Translations under genes and position numbers: made by a program
In this document: piece by piece, positions 23,601 to 33,462 of the stretch
Layout: every line of letters starts with the position of its first letter
Numbering within the stretch: the first letter of the stretch is position 1
Assembly (NCBI RefSeq): GCF_033568475.1
Contig: NW_027331831.1
Coordinates: forward strand, 12,090,001 to 12,154,000
Source: Henckelia pumila
Taxonomy: Eukaryota > Streptophyta > Magnoliopsida > Lamiales > Gesneriaceae
DNA length: 64,000 nucleotides
Direction: 5' to 3'
Notes under the pieces: model-generated
Databases searched by the model: none
What the model was told of the DNA's origin: nothing
What the model saw: only the letters and a program-made list of their open reading frames with translations

Positions 23601-25340
23601 GTTATTTGACAAAAATCGCTTCAATGCGATTTCTCACTGCAAATCACTCGAGGATTTTGGTTTCCTAATTCCTAGTACTAGGAAACTATAAATTTCTGGG
23701 ACTTGGTTCCTCAGCTGTTTAAGAAAAACAGCACACTGCAGCAAAACGACATCGTTTCGTTGCAATTTTTAATTTTTTTAATTTTTTTTCAATTGAGATG
23801 ATCACGTGAACATCTCATTTCAATTTAAAAAAAAAATAAAGATTGCAGTGTTTTGTTGCACAGCACGAGGTGTTGTTTTCTTTGGACAGCAGATAATCCA
23901 AATCAAAATTTCTGGCGTTTGGAGGGAATTTTCTTCTCTTCCATCATTTTTTTTTAATTATCAGTACACGAATATTATATGTTGTACACATCTCATATAT
24001 TTTTACGTTTGAAGAGCTTGATTTCATTATAGCATTTTATAAAATCAATCATAAACTAGTTATTAATTTCTTTTCTTTTTTTTTTTTGAGTCTTAGGAGA
24101 GGATTTTTGTTATCATTGGGTCTCGAACCCGAAATTTCGTTGCATACTTGGGACCTTGGTGTCAAATGAGTAACACGTCATGAGCGTTATTACTTTCTTA
24201 TAATCGTATAGTTGATTAAAATAAATAAAGTAGTTATTAATTTATTTTAATTGATTAGTTGATTAATTAATTGATAACTGGGAACATGAGAAGTAAATGA
24301 GAGTTGTATTTTATTTTATTTTTTAACATGCAACCAAATTTTGTGTATCATAAGGATAATTCACAACATATCTAGAAAGAAAGGAACCACGTCATGAAAA
24401 TCTATTTTGCAGATATACATCAAGTTAGTTCATGTGCAACCTCAATTTTGTTTTTTTTTTTGTTTTTGTTTTGTTTTTGTAATATTGTTTCAAATATATA
24501 CCCAAAACATTATTTATTTTACCATATGAGCCAAAAATTTCAAAGATAACTTTTCTAAACCACACAATGACATTTAGATATACAAATATAATTCTTTGTC
24601 TATTATCTTATTTAGTTTGATCTCACAATAAATTTATTTAGGTAACCAATTTTAGTATTATAATTTTCTTTTAATTATTAAAATCTTTCGGCATTGCTTC
24701 CTTATAAAGGTACTTTTTGTGTGCGAAATTTAATTATGTTTATGTTGTGTTCTGGATTATGCCAAAAAAACGATTATTTTTTTCAAATTTTTTTGTTTAT
24801 ATTTTATAAGACTATCAGTAGCTGCTTAAATAAATGCAAAGTCTCCCTTATTTTTTTCAGGCATGATTTCTAAATTGGTTAATTTTGTTGTCATTTGTGT
24901 GAATTTTTTTAATTAATTAAGTGAAGACTAAATAATAAAAGTGAACAATATCATTGCATATATATTAATTTACAAATGCTTTTCAAATTTCGAAGTTATA
25001 TAATTTATAGTTCTATATAATAGATATAATTTAATTTTGTTTAAATATAGCCAATACTGATATATACCAAACAAGAGTAGATTTTGTGTATCAGTATAAC
25101 GGTCTCATAGAACTATATCTGTAAGAATTGTCGACCCAGTTCATACCTGCAAAGTCTCTTATTCTTGACATAAAAATTATATTTTTCACTCAATCAGCAT
25201 ATATTACACAATATATCTTCGTAGCATAACAAATAAAAAATGGTGATGTTGTAGTGAAATATAAAATTATGATCTAAAAAGTAATATCGAATATTTTTCA
25301 CTCAAATCAGTGTACATCATAACTAAGCATTCTAAATAAT
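23601..25340. other. AT-rich upstream unit of G3BP-like copy 3, no gene seen
   Basis: Parts at 23.5-24.4 kb and 25.15-25.33 kb match 2.74-3.33 and 4.14-4.6 kb. The stretch between 24.43 and 25.15 kb is AT-rich with long T runs and shows nothing I can identify. Confidence 0.5.
24073..24185 (-). mobile_element. Short tRNA-derived SINE
   Basis: The minus strand carries a pol III B-box match (GGTTCGAGACC, about 24131-24121) and ends in a long A run (T run at about 24073-24087 on the plus strand). It is flanked by GTTATTAATTTCTT (24059-24072) and GTTATTACTTTCTT (24186-24199), a 13/14 target duplication. The matching site at about 3140 lacks the insertion. Confidence 0.75.
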
Positions 25341-25620
25341 TATCGGTTATATTTGGAACAAATGTGAAATGTGCACCGGCTAGATTTTGTGACGTTGGAT
25401 ATTCGTACCTATAAATATTCAAGGAGTGCGAGGTTTTCATAGATTTTTTTTTGAATTATCAATCCAAGCATAAAAATGAACTTACGCTCTCAAGACTTTC
25501 AAATGTTCAAAAAGAAGATCAGATCAATCTTCGAGCAGCTATCGCACTCTCACTGCCTTATCAGAATAGTGATCAACCAGTGCTATTTGTCCAAGCGTTC
25601 GAAGATCGAGTTTACCTGTT
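25341..25620 (+). mobile_element. Left remnant of an LTR-like block related to 5519-7728 (opposite orientation)
   Basis: A TATA-like CTATAAATATTCAAGG context at about 25410 resembles the reverse complement of about 5990-6010. The remnant continues at 40042 after the nested insertion. Its exact left end was not found. Confidence 0.45.
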
Positions 25621-27019
25621 TGATGTGATGGTATTTTTCTATGTTTGATTGAGTTAATTTGTGATGATTAGGTGTATTTTTATTGATTAAATTCATGTTA
25701 TAGTTACTAATCATTGTATGTGATTTGACATAGGAAAAGTGAAGAAAATGAGCTAAAGATGGAAGGAAAGAGCGAGATAAGAGAAGAATTACAGAGCAGC
25801 AATGATCCAAAAATCATTTTTAATTTTAGAAAGCTCCAAATCAGATCTCCACCGTTCATAATGAAATTCAAGATGTTTTGAAGCTGCTGTCCAAATTTCA
25901 GCTCAACCGACGGCTAGATCTCTGGATATGAATTTTTCAAAATCGCTGCTCGCTGGAAAAAAAATTGCTCGCTCGATCCACAACATTTAACCGATCGAGC
26001 GGGAGCAGAAATAAAAGTTGGACAGAAAGTTGGCAGTTTTATGCTCGCTCGATCCGTCAACTTTAACCGATCGATCGGGCGAGACGAAAAGTCGGGAATT
26101 TATATTTTAAATAGGAAACTTTCTTGGGAAGGACTCTATACTTTAAATATCATCTAGAACTCAAAAATATATGAGATTGGACGGCTTGGAACGCGAAGAA
26201 CGCTCTGGCGGCTAGGTTTTATCTTTTCAATTCTTAGATTTAGTTTCTTCTTCAACTATTTCTTAGTTTTTGTACTTGGTTTAGGAAGAAGAAACCCTTG
26301 ATTTTATTATATTTGTGAGATTCAATTTTTTGGTGTTTAATCCAATTTGAGTATTAAGAGTTGTTCTGATTTATTTCATGCTTGCGTGTTTGATTATTAG
26401 ATTGATCACCTGATAATTCTTTCGTACAATATATTGCTAAATTAGAATTCAAATCCGTAATTGTTTGAATAATCTAATTTGTGAAGCAACTGCGTTTAAT
26501 ATTTTCTGCTGTTGAATTTGTTAAATCGTAGGAACAACAATTGACTAGACTAAATACAACCGCTGGTGTATGTGTTGTCTAGATTCACCAGTTTTACTAG
26601 TTTGAATGCTACCGTGGATTTAAATCTAGATCGCTGGTATCGGGTTGATTTATGGGGTAAGGGTTAATCTAGAACGCTGGTTTCTAATTAACTAAAATTA
26701 AGGTGAAATAGGAATTAAATTTTCAATGATGAATATTCAATGGAAATTAATTATTTTTAGGGATTCGATGATCGAATGAATAATTTCAAGGGTGTAGTCG
26801 ACCGATACCAAGTCTCGTTAATTTATTGATCTTTCTAATTTTAATTCTTGCGTAGTAGTTTTTAAAATTCCAAATCCCCTTTTATTTATTTCCAGTATTT
26901 TTAAGAATACAAATAAATTTCACTTTCCTCGTGAGAACGATCCCTACTCTCACTACTACATAATTTATTTATCTGATTGGAGTCGGGTAATTTGGGCGCG
27001 ACACGACTGAGCGCTATCA
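25621..27019 (+). repeat. 5' LTR of the Athila-like element
   Basis: It runs from TGATGTGATGG to GAGCGCTATCA and is nearly identical to 29224-29817 plus 39231-40036. Two copies of a GCTCGATCC...ACCGATCGAGC near-palindrome at about 25965-26085 come just before a TATATTTTAAATAGG promoter-like sequence at about 26100. Confidence 0.92.
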
Positions 27020-27045
27020 AATTTTGGCGCTGTTGTCGGGGAAAG
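27020..27045 (+). other. Primer-binding site of the Athila-like element
   Basis: TTTGGCGCTGTTGTCGGGG lies right after the LTR. It resembles the TGGCGCCGTTGCCGGGG primer site typical of plant Athila elements. Confidence 0.85.
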
Positions 27046-27220
27046 GCATTTAATTTATTTGTGTTTTTGTTTTTTTTATTGTTATTATTCCTCCTAGTGC
27101 TACTCTAGTTTGTTCGTGCGTGCAGGTGAATCTTCGTAAGAAGAATAATTTCCATACGACCCAGAGATAGAAAGATTTTGCCATAGGCGAAAGGGGATTA
27201 TTGCGGTGTGATACTTCGAG

Positions 27221-27727
27221 ATGTCAAATCGACAAGTATTAGCAAGTTTTATCCAGCAACACGGAGAGCCATTCTACGCAGCATGGAAGAGATTCAAAGA
27301 TTTGGAAACCATCTTCCGGTATCATGATTTTTCTAACTATTCTCTCCTTACATATTTTCTTAACGGTTTGGATGCAGTGACAAGAAAATGGGTAATTGAT
27401 GGAGCTTTCACAACCGGTATATCAATATTTTGCCGAGATGCTGATACCATGAGACACCTGTTGGATGATATGGCAGAGTTTGACTATTACCGGTATTCGC
27501 AATCTCAATACCCGGATTTTATAGACAAAACATTTGAGCTTCAAAAGGAGGAGGGAAGTTGTTCGCAATTGATCTTAAATCCGCTGGAGGATATAATGAG
27601 CAAGCTTGTGGCATCGACTGAGGAAACTATAAAAGATCTAAAAAATTCTAGAAGTCACCTTGTGGAGCACATAGAGAATATCAAGAGATCAATCGTCCAT
27701 GAACACAAAAAACAGAAAGTGAAGTAA
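27221..27727 (+). CDS. Gag-like protein of the Athila-like element (168 codons)
   Basis: The frame has a conserved Athila/Ty3-type gag feel: GEPFYAAWKRFKDLE corresponds to the family's 'GE.LY.AWERFKELL' block, LLTYFLNGL to 'FYNGL', and MRHLLDDMAEFDYY to 'LLE.MA'. It is much shorter than a complete gag and has no CCHC knuckle. A coiled-coil-like Lys/Glu tail ends it. It is the first long frame after the primer site, about 200 bp downstream. The frame is open, which suggests recent activity or selection for packaging in trans, but it could also be a recent remnant. Confidence 0.6.
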   Translation: MSNRQVLASFIQQHGEPFYAAWKRFKDLETIFRYHDFSNYSLLTYFLNGLDAVTRKWVIDGAFTTGISIFCRDADTMRHLLDDMAEFDYYRYSQSQYPDFIDKTFELQKEEGSCSQLILNPLEDIMSKLVASTEETIKDLKNSRSHLVEHIENIKRSIVHEHKKQKVK

Positions 27728-27823
27728 GATACTCAAACAGCGACCAACCCAATTTGGTTTAATGGTGATGACTTAGAGAACCAGGATTGGGAGTGCGAAT
27801 CATTTCCTACTAAAGATTTAGAG

Positions 27824-28207
27824 GTGTTTGAGTCTTCTCTTCTTATTGGACCTCAGTCGGAAGATGTTCTGGAAGATATTCCGTATGATAGAAATATGTT
27901 ACCACTCGAGTTTGAGGATGACGGAGTTCAAGAGTCTATCGATATGAGCTCATCGATAGTATTATCATACACACATCCCCAAGATCCTTCTCTTTCATCA
28001 GTACCAGTTTCAAATGATGTTGGCGTCCGAGAGCCAACGGAGGTGTTCTTTTCCCATGTTTACCAGCTACTTTGGAGTGTTGTTGAGGTGACGAGATTAA
28101 ACTGTATACATCTAGCCAAGATTGAGGGCACATGCAACAAAGACTCATTTGTGGTGTCATATGACACTTATTTTGGGCGTCAGCCGCTCTTTGAGGAGTG
28201 CTTCTGA
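27824..28207 (+). CDS. Second frame of the Athila-like element (about 127 codons, unknown function)
   Basis: An open frame rich in acidic and Ser residues (LEDIPYDRNM, VSNDVGVREP) follows the gag-like frame after about 100 bp. I do not recognise a domain. It may be the remaining C-terminal part of a longer polyprotein, because the spacer between the frames also has low stop density. Downstream come AT-rich sequence, the GGGAACAATGTAAG stretch often seen in Athila-like elements, and no further domain before the 3' LTR. Confidence 0.4.
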   Translation: MFESSLLIGPQSEDVLEDIPYDRNMLPLEFEDDGVQESIDMSSSIVLSYTHPQDPSLSSVPVSNDVGVREPTEVFFSHVYQLLWSVVEVTRLNCIHLAKIEGTCNKDSFVVSYDTYFGRQPLFEECF

Positions 28208-29223
28208 GGGTCAAGCTGAAGACTGAAAATCAAGCACTGCTTGGGAGACAACCCAAGGGGAGTATTTACTTTCATTTTTAGTTTTTATTTTTATTTATAT
28301 TTTGCATTTTCACTTACATTGGGAACAATGTAAGATTCTAAGTATGGGGGAGAGGACTTAGCCAGTCAGTTAGATCATTTAGCCGTATTTTTTAAAAAAA
28401 TTTAGAGCTCATAGTTAGCAATGAATATCACTGATGAAATTCACTAGCCTATGATGATGAAGTTTTGTAAAATTATTTTACATGAAAATTTGCTCTTGAT
28501 TGGATATGAGAAACCGTAGGTTGAGTAGTGAATATTTTAAGCACACATGTTAAACCAGTGAACTGTAGCGATGTATTAGATGATGTTTGTGTCTGTTGGA
28601 ACATTGCACGACAATAGGTATTTGTGGAGCCTGATAGTGTTTTGTTGAACCCTGATGATCTTTTTGACTTGACATAAACGATCTTGGGCGCACCTAGAAA
28701 AAAAAATTTATATACAACTCCATCCGGGCCTAGAAAGGATTGAAATCCTAAAAGATTAAATTCAAGGCTAAGTATGCGGATTAAATGGGGTTGATGCTCC
28801 ATTCGGGCTATAGACGAGGGGATTGAAATTCTAATCCTGTCTTAGTTATAGCTAAGTTAGCGGGTAATTATTGGGGCTAAAGTAATACCGGGTGCAAAAT
28901 CCGGAGGTGCATAATTTTATCTCAAGAGAGTTGTGTTTCTGTTTGAAGATTGTTGGGAGGAAAGGGCTCTTGATGGGGATACTCACACTGATTTGTCATA
29001 GGTCGGCGAACAGTCTTAAAACTGACTCTTTTGAAGTTTCATGTAGCTGGAATACCATCACACACACACGTTCACGCTTGACTGATGGTGTATTATGGAA
29101 AATCGAGAGTATTCATAATTTTGTTTGTATGTGAAAACTTCTTTGAGGCTGTGATTTCATTATTCATTTATATTTATGTTTTGTGTTGCTCGAGGGCGAG
29201 AAAGGTTTAAGTAGGGGGGAGTT
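28208..29223 (+). other. Non-coding 3' internal part of the Athila-like element
   Basis: No coding domain is seen. It ends in the purine tract TAAGTAGGGGGGAG just before the 3' LTR. Confidence 0.65.
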
Positions 29224-29817
29224 TGATGTGATGGTATTTTTCTATGTTTGATTGAGTTAATTTGTGATGATTAGGTGTATTTTGATTGATTAAATTCATG
29301 TTATAGTTACTAATCATTGTATGAGATTTGATATAGGAAAAGTGAAGAAAATGAGCTAAAGATGGAAGGAAAGAGCGAGATAAGAGAAGAATTACAGAGC
29401 AGCAATGATCCAAAAATTATTTTTAATTTTAGAAAGCTCCAAATCAGATCTTCACTGTTCATAATGAAATTCAAGATTTTTGAAGCTGTTGTCTAAATTT
29501 CAGCTCAATCCGACGGCTAGATCTCCGGATATGAATTTTTCAAAATCGCTGCTCGCTGGAAAAAAAAAGTTGCTCGCTCGATCCGCAACATTTAACCGAT
29601 CGAGCGGGAGCAGAAATAAAAGTTGGACAGAAAGTTGGAAGTTTTATGCTCGCTCGATCCGTCAACTTTAACCGATCGATCGGGCGAGACGAAAAGTCGG
29701 GAATTTATATTTTAAATAGGAAACTTTTTTGGGAAGGACTCTACACTTTAAATATCATATAGAACTCGAAAATATATGAGATTGGACGGCTTGGAACGCG
29801 AAGAACGCTCTGGCGGC

Positions 29818-31664
29818 TGAAAGAGTTGATGTCCCGCTAGCCAACTTGTGGCTAAGGGCTTTGAGAGTATCTTTTTGTAAACAATCTTTGTTTAATATAA
29901 TATACGTTCTTTAAATGACATTCACTTTATCTTATTATTATATAATGATATACTGTTACTATTTTGATAAAGACCTTGAATATACTAAAGTAAGATGAGA
30001 TAGTGAATATAGAGAGATCACTGTCATGAAACACATCTTATGTTCACTGTATATTCTAAACAGTTTTTAGTCAATTGAGCCGTCCACAAATAAGGATAAG
30101 GATCGCTCGAGATTGAGACTAGCATTTGCGATCTCGAGTACCACGTTTCATTGGTATGAAACATAGAGATGTTCGAAGCATGTAAATGGATATTCATATG
30201 ATGAATGATCAAACTACCCAATTCGGACTTTCCAAGTGGTTATCACTTATCGAGTGGATATAGTCCGCGGTTTTGGTTGTACACCATTAGTCCTTATTAC
30301 TTGAAACATCATTGAGACTCTATATGCTAGTACTGTGCTTTGACTCGTTTACCAACTCTATTGGGGGTCATCAGGTGTCGGGATTGGGTACAGTTACGAT
30401 ACATATAGGAGTCGATGCTTTGTTGTCAAGGATTCACCGCACACTTGCGAGTGTGGATATCCTATGCAATCTGAGGAGATATTAGTGTGACGAATCTCTG
30501 GCCAGAGTACATGATGTGTTTTAGGTTACTTGGTTTTCTAGTAGCACATGCGATTTCACTATTTGATCTTCAAGATGCATTGCATAGTTATCGAATCTTG
30601 AACGACTCTCGATTTACCAATGGTTGTTGATTCGATCGGGATATATGGATGAAGGGACCGTACTGTATGCTAACCAAAATCTATTGGTTCTTGCAGGCAC
30701 TATCAGTGATACCTAGAGAATCATGGGGCGATGTTGCTAGGCGCTCTTACCATGATTCGTTGGGTAAGTCGAAAATTGTTGTTCCGAGTCACAAGGAGTT
30801 GTGAGCCCACGGCTAGCTGTATCCCTGAACCATTGAGGGTCACACAAGTAATGGATTTTTAATCTTCGTTGAGATAATTAAATTTAAAGAGTTAAATTTA
30901 GTGAATAAAGAAGTGAGACTTCTTATTTAAGAGTAGAGGGAGTAAGATTTCCTAAAATGACATAGTGATGGACATTTTTGGAAATCACTGAATTCGGATT
31001 CAAAAAATTTATCTTGACTTTAAAAGATGCAGAAATGGTTTCTGTACACATTGGTGAAATTGGTTTATCAATCTGAGTCACGATGAATTTTATATTAATT
31101 TTTGAACATGCGGGCTTTGCTTGTCAGGCTTGAACTTATGACTAATGGGCCCTAAGCTGTTAGCAGCCCACATTATAAATAAGTTATTGCAGTACAGAAA
31201 TTAATTACACACAACACAGGCATAATTTCGAAAACCTAGAGCCTCCTCTCTTAGGGTTTTTGGCCGCCCCCCTCCCCTACTGTGTTCGAGAATTTCAGTC
31301 TGCAAATTTCGAATTTGCAGTCTGAATTAGCAGATCAAATCTGTTATTTCTCTTCGTAGAAACTTCTGATAAACTTTCTAGTGCAGTCTATCAGAGGGAT
31401 TAAACTTCTGTTCGTGGACCTGATTGAAGAAACGTTCGTTCATCAGTTCCTGGGATATACAACAAGAGCAATTTAATCTGTTGGTGTCCATAATCTCGCT
31501 TCGAGATTTTAAGGTAAAATTTACATTGTTTAAATTTTATGTTATCAATTTTAATCGTAGGAATTTGATACCCATATGGAATCGTTCCATATAAAAATTT
31601 TAAAACTTCCGCTGCACCGGGTATCACTTTCTTTATCGATCCGCAGAACGACCGTGTTCCAACA
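29818..31664 (+). repeat. 5' LTR of the copia element
   Basis: TG...CA termini are present and the repeat is collinear with 37385-39225. Small indels (for example an AATT difference near 31200) and scattered substitutions distinguish the two. Confidence 0.95.
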
Positions 31665-31680
31665 GTGGTATCAGAGACAG
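31665..31680 (+). other. tRNA-Met-type primer-binding site
   Basis: TGGTATCAGAGACAG directly follows the 5' LTR. The usual copia form is TGGTATCAGAGC. Confidence 0.9.
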
Positions 31681-31774
31681 GTTGTTCTCGGATTTTACGA
31701 TTAAAATTTATTCGATTGTACCAGCCTCGATTTTTCAGAAAAATAAACGAAAATTTTAAATTAAATTCCAGGGA

Positions 31775-31940
31775 AATCGGGCAGCGAGTGTCGCTGCCCG
31801 GGGCAGCGCACGGCACTGCCCAGGGCAGCGATTTGATCGCTGCCCAGGGCAGCGAATTGATCGTTGCCCACGGGCAGCGATTGCCTGCCCACCTCCACGT
31901 GGGCAGCCCTTTCCCACGTGGAGGCCGGGCTGCCCGGGAT
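31775..31940 (+). repeat. GGGCAGCG / CGCTGCCC repeat array in the copia leader
   Basis: Multiple direct and inverted copies of GGGCAGCG and CGCTGCCC, then a CCACGTGG pair, occur in an otherwise AT-rich leader just after the primer site. The RNA could form strong stems. Its role (packaging, dimer formation or translation control) is unknown. Confidence 0.75.
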
Positions 31941-33462
31941 TGTCCCGGGAAGTCCGGAAATTTTAAAATTTAATTTTTTTGATTTTTTAAAATTTTTGAA
32001 ATTTCAGTTTTTGGTCCGATTGAAAATTGTTTTTGATTGGTCCACGAGGCATCGGATCAAATTGTTTGAGTCCGAAATTTTAAAAATTGATTTTTGGATA
32101 AATTTGAATTTTTGGAAAATTTATAAATTTTATCCATTAAATTAGATTTTATAAAATTAATAATTTTGGTACAATTGATAATAAAATATGATTTTATGTA
32201 TAAAATTGGATTTATATGTAAAATATGATTTTATGGATAAACTAGATAAAATATGATTTTATATATAAAATAAGATTTTATGTATGAAATATGATTTTAT
32301 CTATTTATATTTATTGTCATTGCATGATATCCAATAAATTAATTTTTGAATTAAATATTATTGGATAAGGATGATCGATTGTCATGACCAATATTATAGG
32401 TATATGTTAGGTTGTTTACATTTGGTTTTAATTATTGTTGTTGGATTTATTAATGGGTCTGGTTTATGGCCCAATATGAATTGTCATATGTAATAAAAGT
32501 GGACCTGGTTTATGGCCCGTTCCTACCCCTTAAATATGTATCCCCTGCTTGTCATCGAAATTTATTGTAAATTTTAGACTTAGTGGGAGATGAAGATTTG
32601 AAGACAAAGGTGGGCCCAGCAAACAATAAAGACTGAAGAAATGTAAATTGGAAGTTCAATGTAATAGGATTGCATTGCATACTTGCATATTACCTAGGAT
32701 TGGACTTAGACTCGTGATTGGCAACCACGGGTCGATTAGTAATAGAATCGATCATCCTAAAATAATATATGATATTATTGTTGTATGCATGTTTAGACTA
32801 AATTGTATGAATCCCGCAAGCATACAAATTTTAAATGATGAGACAAATTTTTGAAATTAAAATCCCTCATTTTAAATATGATTTAAAATTGATATCAAGA
32901 TAAACAAAAGGGCATTTAAATATTGTTTAAATGTTCCTACCTTTCATCAACGATCAATGTATGAGATGCTACCCGCGAATATGGTCCGGCTCATATTATT
33001 GGGGGGGCCCGTTCATCGGAAAGCTGTACATTGGATCGACACATGTTGTAAGTTGGATGGAACTCCCATGGGATTGGCTCATATTATTGGGGATCCACAT
33101 GGCGACCGTCCATCACAACTTAATATTGATGGGTCATCTTGACATGTCACAATAAATGGCGTCATATTATTGGGTCCTTATTGGACATGAGGTAAAAACA
33201 TGGAGGTTTATTTGGAAGAAATTGGGCTCTACCATTTGAAAATTATGGTTGGCTAATATTATTCGGGACTATAGTTTGTCAATTGGACTCCATGTTCCCA
33301 CTAAAGAAAATGTTTCTCGTTTTCACTAGAGGGTAGTGAAATCGTTAAAATAGTGGGAGTGAGATTCATAAAATAAATTTTGCCTTATTTTATGTCTTAG
33401 TAAATTAATTAAACAATCACTGATTATTGTCTGTTTCTTTTCAGTATTTCATTAAGATGAAT
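31941..33462 (+). other. Long non-coding leader of the copia element with tandem repeats
   Basis: About 1.5 kb precede the gag start. An AT-rich TATGATTTTAT-type repeat lies at about 32185-32310. A diverged repeat of about 88 bp marked by TCATATTATTGGG recurs near 32991, 33078, 33162 and 33254. No credible coding frame was found. Confidence 0.6.

Noticed and set aside
24059-24199. Possible tRNA gene
   Set aside because: Only a B-box with an A tail and target duplications is present; there is no cloverleaf, so it is a SINE.
28473-28802. Minus-strand frame of 109 codons in the Athila-like interior
   Set aside because: It is antisense to the non-coding 3' part of the element, with no recognisable motif.
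31665-32145. Two overlapping open frames in the copia leader
   Set aside because: The frames come from the GC-rich GGGCAGCG array between the primer site and gag; composition explains them.
32931-33155. Overlapping frames with WGG/YYWGGP-like residues
   Set aside because: They lie in the tandem-repeated leader of the copia element and resemble no known protein.
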